Assembly: GCA_028289545.1 (NCBI GenBank)
Contig: JANQPG010000107.1
Span: 62,001-126,000, forward strand
Reading direction: 5' to 3'
DNA from: Woeseiaceae bacterium
Lineage (GTDB): Bacteria > Pseudomonadota > Gammaproteobacteria > Steroidobacterales > Woeseiaceae
DNA: 64,000 bases
Both the position numbers and the translations under genes were made by a program. Positions 17,795-27,529 of this stretch are shown here, piece by piece. Position 1 is the first letter of the stretch. Each line of letters starts with the position of its first letter. The notes under the pieces are model-generated. The model ran no database searches. It worked only from the letters and a program-made list of their open reading frames with translations, and had not been told where the DNA came from.

Positions 17795-18517
17795 ATGTCC
17801 GACGCCAACAGCCCCTACGGGCGCGTACTCCTGAAACTCAGCGGGGAAGCGCTCATGGGTGATCTCGAGTACGGCATCGAGCCGACGGTCATCAAGCGAA
17901 TGGCCGCCGAGGTCGCGGAGGCGCGGGGTCGAGGCACCGAGATTGCCATTGTCATTGGCGGGGGCAACATCTTCCGCGGGGCGGGTCTGGCGCGGTCGGG
18001 AATGGATCGCGTGACCGGCGACCACATGGGTATGCTGGCGACCGTCATGAACGCACTGGCGATCCAGGATGCTCTGGAGGCGCTGGAGGTGCATGCCCGC
18101 GTGATGTCGGCTTTGAGGATCAATGAGGTCTGTGAGGACTACATACGTCGCCGAGCAGTCCGGCACCTCGAAAAGGGCAGAGTTGTGATTCTCGCCGCTG
18201 GCACGGGTAACCCCTTCTTCACTACCGACACGGCGGCGAGCCTTCGCGCCATCGAGATCGGCGCGGACGTGCTGCTGAAAGCAACCAAGGTCGACGGCGT
18301 GTACGATGCTGATCCGGTGACGCACCCTGACGCGGTGCGCTACGACACCGTGAGTTTCGATCAGGTGCTTCGCGACAAGCTGTCGGTTATGGACGCAACG
18401 GCGATAGTCATGTGCCGCGACAACGGGTTGCCGCTGCGCGTCTTCGATCTGACCCGTCCCGGCTCACTGGTCGATGCGGTAGCGGGTGCCGAGGTCGGCA
18501 CACTGGTGACAGCGTAG
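17795..18517 (+). CDS. pyrH: uridylate kinase
   Basis: PyrH phosphorylates UMP to UDP and belongs to the amino-acid kinase fold, not the NMP kinase fold. ATG at 17795 gives 240 residues; it has AGGGA at 17784 as ribosome site, whereas an in-frame TTG at 17780 overlaps that site and is rejected. Visible motifs are [12 protein letters not shown] (phosphate-binding), [12 protein letters not shown], and [14 protein letters not shown]. coli PyrH is 241 residues. The gene sits in the conserved tsf-pyrH-frr order. Confidence 0.96.
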   Translation: MSDANSPYGRVLLKLSGEALMGDLEYGIEPTVIKRMAAEVAEARGRGTEIAIVIGGGNIFRGAGLARSGMDRVTGDHMGMLATVMNALAIQDALEALEVHARVMSALRINEVCEDYIRRRAVRHLEKGRVVILAAGTGNPFFTTDTAASLRAIEIGADVLLKATKVDGVYDADPVTHPDAVRYDTVSFDQVLRDKLSVMDATAIVMCRDNGLPLRVFDLTRPGSLVDAVAGAEVGTLVTA

Positions 18518-18590
18518 ATAGCCGCTCACGTCGGTCAGGCAGACACTTTGCGAATCGAAATCTAATCAACCACAGCGAGAGGCCAACAAC

Positions 18591-19148
18591 GTGCTGGACG
18601 AAATAAAGAAAGACGCCGGGGAACGTATGGCCAAGAGTGTGGCATCGCTCAGGCAGGAACTGACCAAGATTCGTACCGGGCGTGCACACACCAGCCTCTT
18701 GGATCACATTACCGTGGAGTACTACGGTAGTCAGGTGCCGCTCAACCAGGTCTCCAACGTTGGCGTTGAAGACTCGCGGACGCTGACCGTGACGCCATGG
18801 GAGAAAGACATGGTGCAGCCCATCGAAAAAGCCATCATGACGTCGGATCTCGGCCTCAATCCCGCTTCGGCCGGAACAGTGATCCGGGTCCCGCTGCCCG
18901 CGCTGACCGAAGAACGCCGTAAGGACATGATTCGCGTCGTCCGTCAGGAGGCGGAGGGCGGCCGGGTTGCGATTCGCAACATTCGCCGCGACGCGATTGG
19001 TGACGTCAAGGACCTGATGAAGGAAAAAATGATTGGCGAGGACGACGAGCGCCGTGCTGAAGAGGACATTCAGGGCATCACCGACAAGTACGTGGCGGAA
19101 GTCGATCAGGTCTTGGCTGACAAAGAAGCGGAGCTGATGGAAATCTGA
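18591..19148 (+). CDS. frr: ribosome recycling factor
   Basis: RRF splits the post-termination ribosome with EF-G. The 185-residue product (the usual length) starts at a GTG preceded by GAGAGG. It shows the two-domain composition: the helical bundle with [13 protein letters not shown] and the small beta domain with [14 protein letters not shown]. The C-terminal helix contains [19 protein letters not shown]. In E. coli frr is followed by dxr; here uppS follows directly. Confidence 0.97.
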   Translation: MLDEIKKDAGERMAKSVASLRQELTKIRTGRAHTSLLDHITVEYYGSQVPLNQVSNVGVEDSRTLTVTPWEKDMVQPIEKAIMTSDLGLNPASAGTVIRVPLPALTEERRKDMIRVVRQEAEGGRVAIRNIRRDAIGDVKDLMKEKMIGEDDERRAEEDIQGITDKYVAEVDQVLADKEAELMEI

Positions 19149-19194
19149 ACGGCGACTGCCGCCGCCGGATTTCAGACAGCACCGCCGATTCCTC

Positions 19195-19953
19195 ATGAGC
19201 ACACCGATACCCAGCATTCCAGCCCCGCGCAACGTGCCGCGGCACGTTGCGGTGATCATGGACGGCAACGGTCGATGGGCAAATCTGCGCGCGATGCCCC
19301 GTCAGGCCGGACACAAGGCGGGCGTGAAGGCTGCGCGGCAGCTGGTCGAATACATGGCGGAACGGTCGATCGAGTGCCTGACCCTGTTTGCGTTTTCGAG
19401 CGAGAACTGGGCGCGGCCAAGGGAAGAGGTGGGTGCGCTCATGACCTTGTTTGTCGAGGTGATGAAACGCGAGGCTGACAACCTGCATAAGAACAACGTT
19501 CGCCTGCGGTTCATCGGCAATCGCGACAGCCTTGGCTCGCGCCTGGTGAAACGCATCGACGAGGCTGAGCAGCGCACCCGGGACAACACGGGTTTGCAGC
19601 TGAACGTTGCGATGGCATACGGCGGCCGCTGGGATATTGTCGAGGCGGCGCGTGCGATGGCGGAGCAGGTTCGCAACGGCGTGCTCACACCCGAGCGGAT
19701 CGACGAGACGGCGTTTGCCGAAACCCTGGAGCTGGGCGGCTGTCCCGACGTCGATCTGCTGATTCGCACCGGCGGTGAGAAGAGGATCAGCAATTTTCTT
19801 CTCTGGCACCTGGCTTACGCCGAGCTGTTCTTCTCGGACGTATTGTGGCCGGAGTTTTCGTCCGAGCACGCGGCGGAGGCGATACGGTTCTTCGAGGCAC
19901 GACAGCGGCGTTACGGGCGCACGGGTGATCAACTCGAGGCTCAGCCATGCTGA
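19195..19953 (+). CDS. uppS: (2E,6E)-farnesyl-diphosphate-dependent undecaprenyl diphosphate synthase
   Basis: UppS elongates farnesyl diphosphate with eight IPP units to make undecaprenyl diphosphate, the lipid carrier for peptidoglycan and LPS. The 252-residue protein contains the catalytic VIMDGNGRWA motif (metal-binding Asp), FAFSSENWARP, and RTGGEKRISNFLLW. It needs IPP, yet the MEP gene dxr that normally neighbours it is missing. It overlaps cdsA by seven bases. Confidence 0.96.
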   Translation: MSTPIPSIPAPRNVPRHVAVIMDGNGRWANLRAMPRQAGHKAGVKAARQLVEYMAERSIECLTLFAFSSENWARPREEVGALMTLFVEVMKREADNLHKNNVRLRFIGNRDSLGSRLVKRIDEAEQRTRDNTGLQLNVAMAYGGRWDIVEAARAMAEQVRNGVLTPERIDETAFAETLELGGCPDVDLLIRTGGEKRISNFLLWHLAYAELFFSDVLWPEFSSEHAAEAIRFFEARQRRYGRTGDQLEAQPC

Positions 19954-20735
19954 AGCAGCGGATCGTTACTGCGTTGATTGCGCTTGCGGTGCTGCTGCTG
20001 GTGATGTTCGTGCTGCCGGCGAATGCCGCGAAGGCGTTTATTGGACTGCTGGTCCTCGGCGGCGCCTGGGAATGGTCGGCGTTTCTTGGCGGCGCCAGGC
20101 CGCTGGTTCGCGCCGGGTACGTGTTGTTGATAGCGGTGCTCGTTTTGTTCACCGGTCTTGCGTTGCCGGTCGTGACCGAGCCGATTCTGTTTGCGTCGCT
20201 CGTCTGGTGGCTGCTCGCGCTGATCTGGACCTTCCGCTTCCCCACGCCAATACCCGAACCGCTGCGCTGGCTGTGCGGTGCGTTTGTTCTGTTGCCGCTA
20301 TTTGTAGCGCTGGTGACTCTGTACACGGCCAATCCCGTGACCCTTTTGTTTGCGCTGATCATCGTCTGGGCTGCCGACGTCGGCGCCTATTTTTCCGGCA
20401 AACGTTTCGGCCGCGTCAAGCTCGCGCCGGAAATCAGCCCGGGAAAGACCTGGGAAGGCGTGCTCGGCGGGCTGGTCGTCGTGTCGCTGGTCGCCATAGC
20501 GTTTGTCACCTATCGCGATCTGTCGTACGCCGTGCTCGTGCCGTTCTGCATGGCAGCGGCGGCGTTGTCGATTGTCGGCGATCTGACCGTCAGCATGTTC
20601 AAGCGGACCGCCGGGGTGAAGGACAGCGGCGCGCTGTTTCCCGGGCACGGGGGGATTCTCGACCGTATCGACAGCGTTTCGGCCGCCGCTCCGCTGTTCG
20701 CGCTCGGTCTCGCGTGGACGGGACTGGGCCAATGA
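19947..20735 (+). CDS. cdsA: phosphatidate cytidylyltransferase
   Basis: CdsA makes CDP-diacylglycerol from phosphatidate and CTP, the branch point for all phospholipids. The 262-residue protein is strongly hydrophobic with about seven to eight membrane segments. The family signature region is present: WAADVGAYFSGKRFGR, then PEISPGKTWEG and, near the C terminus, KRTAGVKDSGALFPGHGG with DRIDS. It overlaps uppS. The next conserved gene in pseudomonads would be dxr; instead a short orphan stretch precedes rseP. Confidence 0.95.
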   Translation: MLKQRIVTALIALAVLLLVMFVLPANAAKAFIGLLVLGGAWEWSAFLGGARPLVRAGYVLLIAVLVLFTGLALPVVTEPILFASLVWWLLALIWTFRFPTPIPEPLRWLCGAFVLLPLFVALVTLYTANPVTLLFALIIVWAADVGAYFSGKRFGRVKLAPEISPGKTWEGVLGGLVVVSLVAIAFVTYRDLSYAVLVPFCMAAAALSIVGDLTVSMFKRTAGVKDSGALFPGHGGILDRIDSVSAAAPLFALGLAWTGLGQ

Positions 20736-20869
20736 GGCGTTCAGCGGACATTCAGGTTGGGGGTGAAAGCCTCAATTCTGTTGGAACTGCGCGCCCCCGG
20801 ATAGCTCCAATACGGGATGAACTCGGCGATTCGCCGAGGTTCGGGCGCGATCATAAGGGACGCATTTAG
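20732..20869 (+). other. dxr-less cdsA-rseP gap with a 45-codon orphan reading frame
   Basis: An ATG overlaps the cdsA stop (ATGA), the position where dxr starts in pseudomonad-type clusters, and opens a 45-codon frame ending just before rseP. The predicted peptide (beginning MRRSADIQVGG) is rich in Arg and Gly and shows no DXP reductoisomerase motif. A hairpin lies near its end: CTCGGCG (20822-20828), loop ATT, CGCCGAG (20832-20838), with no T-run. It may be leader RNA for rseP, a deletion scar, or a small gene; the sequence does not decide. Confidence 0.35.
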
Positions 20870-20873
20870 CACG

Positions 20874-22235
20874 ATGGGGACAATTTTCGGCAACGCACTG
20901 GCGTTTATCGTGGCGATCAGCATCCTGGTGGCCGTACACGAGTACGGGCACTACATAGTGGGTCGCTGGTGCGGAATGAAGGTGCTGCGGTTCTCCATCG
21001 GCTTCGGCAAACCCATCTGGATGCGGGTAGGCCGCGGTCCCGATCGAACGGAGTACTGCATTTCGGCGATTCCCCTCGGCGGCTACGTGCGTTTTCTCGA
21101 CAGCCGCGAAGCGGACGTGTCCCCCGAGGACGTCGGCCGTGCATTCGACCAGCGCCCCATTCCGCATCGTATTGCCGTTTTGTTTGCCGGCCCGCTGTTC
21201 AATTTCCTGTTTGCGATCCTCGCCTACTGGGCGCTGTTCGTTTACGGCATCCCAACCGTCGTTCCAGCCGTCGGCGACGTCCAGCCGGCGTCTTATGCCG
21301 ATCGCGCGGGTCTCGAGTACGGCGATCGCATCGTGGCCGTCAACGGCCAGGCCAGCCCTGACTGGGAGACCACGCTGTTGGCGATGCTCGACCAGCTCGT
21401 GGCCGAAGGCCGGGTCGATATGACGCTCGAAAAGAGCGACGGTTCGACAGAACGGGCAACACTGGACGTGGGTGACGATCGCGCGCGTCTCACCGAACCC
21501 GGCATGCTGTTCGACGGGCTCGGTTTTTCGGCGTGGCAGTTTCCGGCCGTCGTGGGCAGCGTCGTCGAGGAGGGCGCTGCGGAGCGCGCCGGTATTCGCG
21601 AGGGCGACCGCATCGTGTCGATCGACGGTGAGCCCGTGCGGCATTTCAACGACCTGATCGCTCTGGTTGCACCGCGCCCCGACGAGGCCGTCGAAGTTGG
21701 CGTCATCCGCGAAACGACACAGAGCGAAGAAACTCTGTCGCTCGTGCTCGGCAGCGCAGAGCGCGACGGCAGGACGGTGGGCATGCTCGGGATCGGCAGC
21801 GCCGAAGCGGCGGGCGACTTCGTTTACCTCAGGAAGTTCGGGCCGCTGGAATCCGTCAGCCGGGCCATCGAGCGCACCTGGGCGTCCACCGTGTTCACCG
21901 TGAAGATGCTCGGCCGGATGCTGACGGGCGACGTGTCGATCAAGAACATCAGTGGGCCGATCAACATTGCCCAGTTTGCCGGCGAGAGCGCTGAGCGCGG
22001 CGTCGATTACTTCCTCGGTTTCCTGGCCATCGTCAGCATCAGCCTGGGGGTTCTGAACCTCCTGCCCGTGCCGGTGCTGGATGGTGGACAGATCGTTTAC
22101 CAGACCATAGAACTTCTCAAAGGCAGTCCGTTGTCCGAGCGGGCACAGATTATCGGTCAGCAGGTCGGCATCCTTGCCCTGATCATGCTGATGAGTTTCG
22201 CTTTCTACAACGATATTGCGAGAATACTGGGCTGA
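20874..22235 (+). CDS. rseP: site-2 protease RseP (RIP metalloprotease)
   Basis: RseP cuts anti-sigma factor RseA inside the membrane during sigma-E activation, and clears signal peptides. ATG at 20874 gives 453 residues (E. coli 450). The zinc site is HEYGH (H22, E23, H26) in the first helix, and the second motif is PVLDGGQIV near the C terminus. Two PDZ domains lie in between (about residues 115-195 and 205-290), the second containing GIREGDRIVSIDG. A start at 20817 is possible but would add 19 polar residues. Its target rseA is in the rpoE operon at 56 kb. Confidence 0.95.
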   Translation: MGTIFGNALAFIVAISILVAVHEYGHYIVGRWCGMKVLRFSIGFGKPIWMRVGRGPDRTEYCISAIPLGGYVRFLDSREADVSPEDVGRAFDQRPIPHRIAVLFAGPLFNFLFAILAYWALFVYGIPTVVPAVGDVQPASYADRAGLEYGDRIVAVNGQASPDWETTLLAMLDQLVAEGRVDMTLEKSDGSTERATLDVGDDRARLTEPGMLFDGLGFSAWQFPAVVGSVVEEGAAERAGIREGDRIVSIDGEPVRHFNDLIALVAPRPDEAVEVGVIRETTQSEETLSLVLGSAERDGRTVGMLGIGSAEAAGDFVYLRKFGPLESVSRAIERTWASTVFTVKMLGRMLTGDVSIKNISGPINIAQFAGESAERGVDYFLGFLAIVSISLGVLNLLPVPVLDGGQIVYQTIELLKGSPLSERAQIIGQQVGILALIMLMSFAFYNDIARILG

Positions 22236-22260
22236 TGCGCCCGCAGGGGGACACACTACG

Positions 22261-24693
22261 ATGACGCGTCTGGTTCACTCTTATTATTACTCGCGGTTGC
22301 TCCGCCACGTGCTGTCGGTTGCGGCCATGCTCACTATCGTGGCGAGCGGCCCGGCGGCGGCGGCTGACGACGAAGCCGAATTTGTCGTCCGCGACATGCG
22401 TGTCGAGGGTTTGCAGAGAATCTCCGAGGGTACGGTATTCAACTATCTGCCCGTGAATATCGGCGACGAAATCGATCGAATTCGAATTCGCGAGGCGATC
22501 GAGTCGCTGTACGGTCAGGGGCTGTTCGACAACATCGAGATGCGCCGCGAAGGCGATACGCTTGTGATCGCCGTGCGCGAGCGTCCGTCGATCGAAAGCT
22601 TCGAGATCGATGGCAACAAGGACATCAAGACCGAGGACCTGACCGAATCCCTGCGCGGCGTCGGTCTTGCCAAGGGCCGCACTTTCGACCGCTCCGTGCT
22701 GGACAACGTAACGATGTTCCTCCGCGAGCAGTACTACGATCGCGGCAAGTACGCTGTCAAAATCAGCACGCAGGTCATCGACCGCCCCAACAACACCGTA
22801 CAGATCCGAATCGATATCGACGAAGGCAAGCGGGCCAAGATTCGTCAAGTCAACATCGTCGGCAACACGCAGTTCAGCGATAAACAGATCCGCGAGGGTT
22901 TTAATCTCGATACGGCGAACTGGCTGTCGTGGATTCGCCAGGACGATCGCTACGAGAAACAGGGGCTTGAAGGCGATCTCGAGACGTTGCGGTCGTTCTA
23001 CATGAATCGGGGTTACGCCGACTTCGACGTTGCATCGACGCAGGTTGCGATATCGCCGGACAAGAAAGACATCTACGTCACGATCACGATTCGCGAGGGC
23101 GATCGCTATACGGTCTCCGACGTCCGCCTGGTCGGCGAAATGGTGATCCCCGAGCAGTTTCTGAAAGCGCTGATCCTTGCGCGGCCCGGTTCCACGTTCA
23201 ACCAGGCCATGCTGACGCAGACCTCGGAGCTCATGTCATTGCGCCTCGGCGAGGAAGGCTACGCAAACGCCGAGATCAATCCGGTCTGGGACCTCGATCG
23301 CGACACCCTGGAGGCCGAAGTGACGTTCTTCGTCAATCCGTCCAACCGGGTGTACGTGCGCCGCATCAACTTCAACGGCGTCGACGAAATCGATGACGAA
23401 GTCCTGCGCCGTGAAATGCGCCAGCTCGAGGGTTCGTATCTGTCGAACATTCTGGTCGACCGTTCGCGAATTCGTTTGCAGCGTCTGCCCTACATCGAAA
23501 ACGTCGACATCAGCAACTCGCCGGTTCAGGGCAGCCCCGACCTGGTCGACGTCGACGTGGATCTTGAATACCGGATGCCCGGGCAATTCTCGGGCGGCAT
23601 CGGTTACTCCGAGGCGCAGAAGCTGCTCTTGAACGGCAGCATTGTGCACACCAATTTCCTCGGCAGCGGCAACCGTGTTGCGCTGGAGCTGAATTCCGGC
23701 CGTTTCTCGAAGCTCTACAGTCTGTCGCATACCGATCCGTATCGGACAATGGACGGCATCCGCCGCACGGTCGCGCTGACCTACCGCGACATAACGCAGT
23801 TCACGTCGGCAACATCGGATTTTTCGACCGAGACCATTGGCGCGACGGTTGACTACGGTTATCCGATCGGAGAGTTCCAGACGCTGACCTTCGGCTTGAG
23901 CTACCAGAGCGCGGAACTGCTGTCGTCGAGTAGTAGCACGCTGCAGGCGCAGGAGTGGGTGCAGAACAACGGCAACCAGTTCACGACCGAAGGCAGCAGC
24001 AACATCGAGTTTTTTGGGACGGAATTCGAAACTCTGGATTTGCTGGCGGGCTGGATCTACGACAGCCGCAACCGGGCGCTGTTTGCGACCCGCGGCACCC
24101 GCCAGCAGCTGTTTCTTGGCGCGACGATTCCCGGCGTGAGCGACGTGGAGTATTTCACTGCGCGCTACAATTTGACCAAATATCAGCCATTATTCGGCCG
24201 TTTTGCGCTGCGCTGGAACGTCGAGCTGGGTTATGGCGAAGCCATGGGCGAAACGACGGCGTTACCACCGTACAAGCAGTATTTTGGTGGCGGACCGCAG
24301 TCGATACGCGGTTATCGCGAGTCTTTCCTCGGTCCACGGGACAGTTTCGGCAACCCCTATGGCGGTAACGTGTTGGTTGCGAGCCAGTTAGAGCTTATAC
24401 TCCCGCTCCCGGAGAAATGGGCCAGGCAGGCCAGAGCAACCCTGTTTTACGACGCGGGCAACGTGTTCAACACCGGCGAGGTCGAGTTTTTCGACCGGCT
24501 GGGTAGCCCGGTCGAATACAAGCCGGATTTTCAGGAACTTCGGACATCGGTCGGTATTGGCGTACAGTGGTTGGCGCCTCTCGGGTTATTCCGGTTTAGT
24601 TACGCTTATCCGTTGAACGCGTACAGCGGCAACGACCGGTTTTTCGGGGATGAACTGGAACGGTTCCAGTTCTCCATTGGACAAGCGTTTTGA
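22261..24693 (+). CDS. bamA: outer membrane protein assembly factor BamA
   Basis: BamA is the essential Omp85 insertase of the outer membrane. The ATG at 22261 gives 810 residues with a signal peptide ending near AAAADD (about residue 36). Five POTRA domains follow (about residues 40-440; first one FVVRDMRVEGLQRIS), then a 16-strand barrel. The barrel carries the conserved loop-6 region with GGGPQSIRGYRE (the VRGF-like IRGY motif) and ends in the aromatic-terminated strand FQFSIGQAF. It overlaps skp by one base. Confidence 0.96.
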   Translation: MTRLVHSYYYSRLLRHVLSVAAMLTIVASGPAAAADDEAEFVVRDMRVEGLQRISEGTVFNYLPVNIGDEIDRIRIREAIESLYGQGLFDNIEMRREGDTLVIAVRERPSIESFEIDGNKDIKTEDLTESLRGVGLAKGRTFDRSVLDNVTMFLREQYYDRGKYAVKISTQVIDRPNNTVQIRIDIDEGKRAKIRQVNIVGNTQFSDKQIREGFNLDTANWLSWIRQDDRYEKQGLEGDLETLRSFYMNRGYADFDVASTQVAISPDKKDIYVTITIREGDRYTVSDVRLVGEMVIPEQFLKALILARPGSTFNQAMLTQTSELMSLRLGEEGYANAEINPVWDLDRDTLEAEVTFFVNPSNRVYVRRINFNGVDEIDDEVLRREMRQLEGSYLSNILVDRSRIRLQRLPYIENVDISNSPVQGSPDLVDVDVDLEYRMPGQFSGGIGYSEAQKLLLNGSIVHTNFLGSGNRVALELNSGRFSKLYSLSHTDPYRTMDGIRRTVALTYRDITQFTSATSDFSTETIGATVDYGYPIGEFQTLTFGLSYQSAELLSSSSSTLQAQEWVQNNGNQFTTEGSSNIEFFGTEFETLDLLAGWIYDSRNRALFATRGTRQQLFLGATIPGVSDVEYFTARYNLTKYQPLFGRFALRWNVELGYGEAMGETTALPPYKQYFGGGPQSIRGYRESFLGPRDSFGNPYGGNVLVASQLELILPLPEKWARQARATLFYDAGNVFNTGEVEFFDRLGSPVEYKPDFQELRTSVGIGVQWLAPLGLFRFSYAYPLNAYSGNDRFFGDELERFQFSIGQAF

Positions 24694-25247
24694 TGAATGG
24701 ACAGTTTATGATTTTTGCAAAACTTCAGCTGGGTAAAGTTGCGGCAGCCGCAGTACTGCTGTGTGCTTTCGCTCTGCCGGCAGGCGCCCAGGAACTCAAG
24801 ATCGGCGTCGTCAACGTACCTGCGCTGATGGATCGTGCGCCGCAGACCAAGGCTGCCATGGATGCGTTGCAGGAAGAATTTGCACCGCGTCAGCGCGAAA
24901 TACTCGCCAAACAGACCGAGCTTCAGGAGCTGGTCGAGAAGGCGCAGAAAGACGCCGAAGTGATGAGCGAAGCGGAACGCCGCGCTCTCGAAAAGAGCAT
25001 TCGCGATTCGCGCCGCGAAGTCACGCGACTCGACACGGAATTCCGCGAAGATCTCAACCTGCGGCAGAACGAAGAGCTGGGCAAGCTACAGCGCTCCCTG
25101 CTTTCGGAAGTGCAGGCGTACGCCCAGGGTGAAGGCTACGACATAGTCGTTGGTGACGGCGTGTTGTTCGCCTCGACCGCGGCGAACATTACTGACGAGG
25201 TTCTGCGCGCAATCGAAGCGAGCTATCAGGCGACGAGCTCGCGCTAG
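24693..25247 (+). CDS. skp: periplasmic chaperone Skp/OmpH
   Basis: Skp holds unfolded outer-membrane proteins in the periplasm and hands them to BamA. The product is 184 residues from the ATG that overlaps the bamA stop, or 179 from ATG 24708, which is the tidier signal-peptide start (IFAKLQLGKVAAAAVLLCAFALP). Mature sequence begins near QELKIGVVNVPALM. The long Glu/Lys/Arg-rich stretch (about residues 60-140) forms the coiled-coil tentacles of the family. Directly followed by lpxD. Confidence 0.93.
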   Translation: MNGQFMIFAKLQLGKVAAAAVLLCAFALPAGAQELKIGVVNVPALMDRAPQTKAAMDALQEEFAPRQREILAKQTELQELVEKAQKDAEVMSEAERRALEKSIRDSRREVTRLDTEFREDLNLRQNEELGKLQRSLLSEVQAYAQGEGYDIVVGDGVLFASTAANITDEVLRAIEASYQATSSR

Positions 25248-25252
25248 CCGCC

Positions 25253-26266
25253 ATGCCGGAAAGTCTGGGCGCGCTCGCAAGCCGCTTCGGCTGCGAACTC
25301 AAGGGCGATCCGGATACCGTCGTCAGCCGCGTTGCCACTCTGGCCAACGCCGATAGCGACGCTCTGAGTTTTCTTGCCAGCGACGCATACCGGCCGCAGC
25401 TTGCCAATACCCGGGCTGCGGCTGTTGTCCTGCGGCCGGCTGATCTGGAGCTGGCGCCGACCGCGGCGCTCGTATCTTCCAACCCGTATGCGAGCTACGC
25501 GCGTATGGCGGCAGTGCTGCATCCGCCCGCGCCGAGTGCCGCGGGCGTACATCCCTCCGCCGTTGTGCACGAGTCCGCCGAACTCGCGGACGACGCGAGT
25601 ATTGGCCCCAACGCCGTTATCGGCGAGCGCGTGCGAATAGGGTCCAGGACCATCGTGCACGCGGGCGCTTTTGTCGGTCCCGACTGCGAACTCGCCGACG
25701 CTTGCGTGGTGCACGCCAATGCGTCACTCGTTCGCGCTGTCCGTCTGGGGGCGCGGTCGATTGTTCACTCGGGCGCCGTCATCGGTGCGGACGGGTTCGG
25801 CAACGCCATGAGCGACTCCGGCTGGGTCAAAGTGCCGCAAGTCGGCGGCGTGCGTGTTGGCGCCGACGTGGAGATTGGAGCCAATACGACCATCGACTGT
25901 GGCGCCGTCGACGATACGGTGATTGAAGACGGTGTGCGCATCGACAACCTCTGCATGATCGCTCATAACGTACACATCGGAGCGCACACGGCCATAGCGG
26001 CGATGGTCGGCATCGCCGGGAGCACTCGCGTCGGCAAGCGCTGTATGTTTGCCGGGCAGGCAGGTGTGGTTGGCCACGTGTCGATTTGTGACGACGTGAT
26101 CGTGAGCGGTCAGGCCGTCGTCTCGAAGGACATCCGCGAACCCGGCACCTATGCCGGTAGCTTCACGGCCGAGAAGGCCGGCGAGTGGACGCGCCGGGTC
26201 GCGCGCTTCAAGCGATTGGGTGCGCTGGCCGATCGTGTTCGCAAACTCGAAAAGGGCGGCGCGTGA
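25253..26266 (+). CDS. lpxD: UDP-3-O-(3-hydroxyacyl)glucosamine N-acyltransferase
   Basis: LpxD adds the second hydroxyacyl chain from acyl-ACP in lipid A synthesis. The 337-residue protein has an N-terminal uridine-binding domain (to about residue 100), then hexapeptide repeats of a left-handed beta-helix (from GVHPSAVVHESAELADDASIGPN), and a C-terminal helix. The catalytic His is in the CMIAHNVHIG stretch, and GADGFGNAMSDSG is also conserved in LpxD. Five-base gap from skp and a 4-base overlap with fabZ indicate one operon. Confidence 0.96.
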   Translation: MPESLGALASRFGCELKGDPDTVVSRVATLANADSDALSFLASDAYRPQLANTRAAAVVLRPADLELAPTAALVSSNPYASYARMAAVLHPPAPSAAGVHPSAVVHESAELADDASIGPNAVIGERVRIGSRTIVHAGAFVGPDCELADACVVHANASLVRAVRLGARSIVHSGAVIGADGFGNAMSDSGWVKVPQVGGVRVGADVEIGANTTIDCGAVDDTVIEDGVRIDNLCMIAHNVHIGAHTAIAAMVGIAGSTRVGKRCMFAGQAGVVGHVSICDDVIVSGQAVVSKDIREPGTYAGSFTAEKAGEWTRRVARFKRLGALADRVRKLEKGGA

Positions 26267-26706
26267 GCGAAGTGCTCGACCAGTTGCGGATTCGCGAGCT
26301 CATCCCGCATCGCTATCCGTTCCTGCTTGTCGATCGGGTACTGGCATACGTGCCGCACGAGAGTCTCAGCGCCGTCAAGAACGTCAGCGCTAACGAACCT
26401 TTCTTCCAGGGGCACTTTCCCGAACGTCCGGTCATGCCCGGCGTGCTGATCGTCGAGGCGCTTGCGCAGGCGGGCTGCCTGCTGTCGCAGCTGAGTCACG
26501 ATCATGACGGTAAGGGAGAAAGGCCGCTGTATGTGCTTGCCGGAGTCGACAATGCGCGTTTCAAGCGCCCCGTCACACCCGGAGACAGTCTCGCGCTCGA
26601 CATCGAGGTCGAGAAAACCCGCCGCGGCCTTTGGTGGTATCGTTGCGAGGCGAGCGTCGACGGCAACCTGGCGGCCTCGGCGACGATTATGAGTGCACCG
26701 GGCTGA
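26263..26706 (+). CDS. fabZ: 3-hydroxyacyl-ACP dehydratase FabZ
   Basis: FabZ dehydrates 3-hydroxyacyl-ACP in fatty acid elongation and competes with LpxA/LpxD for hydroxyacyl-ACP. The GTG at 26263 overlapping the lpxD stop (GTGA) gives 147 residues. The frame extends further upstream, but that stretch lies inside lpxD. The hot-dog helix has the catalytic His in [19 protein letters not shown], with Glu two turns later, and [11 protein letters not shown] at the N terminus is typical. Neighbours lpxD and lpxA fit. Confidence 0.96.
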   Translation: MSEVLDQLRIRELIPHRYPFLLVDRVLAYVPHESLSAVKNVSANEPFFQGHFPERPVMPGVLIVEALAQAGCLLSQLSHDHDGKGERPLYVLAGVDNARFKRPVTPGDSLALDIEVEKTRRGLWWYRCEASVDGNLAASATIMSAPG

Positions 26707-26739
26707 GTGCACGCGGTTGAGTGCATGCTCGGAGACCCA

Positions 26740-27510
26740 ATGATTCATCCAACAGCGCTTATCTCGGAAAAGGCCGAACTTGCGGACGACGTAGAGATCG
26801 GACCGTACGCCGTCATCGGCGACAACGTGAAAATTGGTCGCGGCACGCGCATCGACAGTCACGTCGTGGTCAACGGTCCGACGACCATTGGCGAGAACAA
26901 CCGGATCTACCAGTTTGCTTCGATCGGCGACGACCCGCAGGACCGCAAGTATCGGGGTGAGCCGACGCGGCTGGAGATCGGCGACAGCAACACAATACGT
27001 GAATACTGCACGATCAGCCGCGGCACCGTGGACGACGCCGGCGTCACGCGCCTCGGCAACGACAACTGGATCATGGCCTACGTGCACATTGCGCACGACT
27101 GCATGATCGGCAATCACACGATCATGGCGAACAACGCAACGCTTGCGGGTCACGTCCACGTCGGCGACTGGGCTATTTTTGCGGGTTTCTCCGGCGCGCA
27201 TCAGTTCTGCAGGATCGGCGCGCATGCCTTTCTGGGAATGTATGCGGGAGCCAACCGCGATATTGCGGCCTACGTAACGTGTTCCGGCGTGCCGGCGAGG
27301 CCCAGGGGGATCAACAGCGAGGGACTCAAGCGGCGCGGTTTCGATGCGGCGCAGATTCGCAATATCAAGAACGCGTATCGCCTCGTGTTCCGCGAGAATC
27401 GGAAGCTGGCCGACGCCATCGACGAGTTGTCTTCGCGGGTCGACGACGAGCCCGAGCTTCGCCTGTTTCTGGAGTCTCTCCAGCAGTCGGACCGCGGCAT
27501 CGCGCGGTAG
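26740..27510 (+). CDS. lpxA: acyl-ACP--UDP-N-acetylglucosamine O-acyltransferase
   Basis: LpxA catalyses the first acylation of UDP-GlcNAc in lipid A synthesis. ATG 26740 has GGAG five bases upstream and begins MIHPTALISEKAELADD, the usual first hexapeptide coil; 256 residues against 262 in E. coli. The catalytic His lies in IAHDCMIGNHTIMANNATLAGHV. The helical C-terminal domain follows GINSEGLKRRGF. A frame start at 26707 would add 11 residues before the conserved start and is less likely. Confidence 0.96.
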   Translation: MIHPTALISEKAELADDVEIGPYAVIGDNVKIGRGTRIDSHVVVNGPTTIGENNRIYQFASIGDDPQDRKYRGEPTRLEIGDSNTIREYCTISRGTVDDAGVTRLGNDNWIMAYVHIAHDCMIGNHTIMANNATLAGHVHVGDWAIFAGFSGAHQFCRIGAHAFLGMYAGANRDIAAYVTCSGVPARPRGINSEGLKRRGFDAAQIRNIKNAYRLVFRENRKLADAIDELSSRVDDEPELRLFLESLQQSDRGIAR

Positions 27511-27529
27511 GGTTAACAGGCCCTAGAAG

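Noticed and set aside
20732-20869. Remnant of dxr in the cdsA-rseP gap
   Set aside because: In all forward frames no DXP reductoisomerase motif (such as the N-terminal GATGSIG) can be read, so it cannot be called a pseudogene of dxr; only the position is suggestive.
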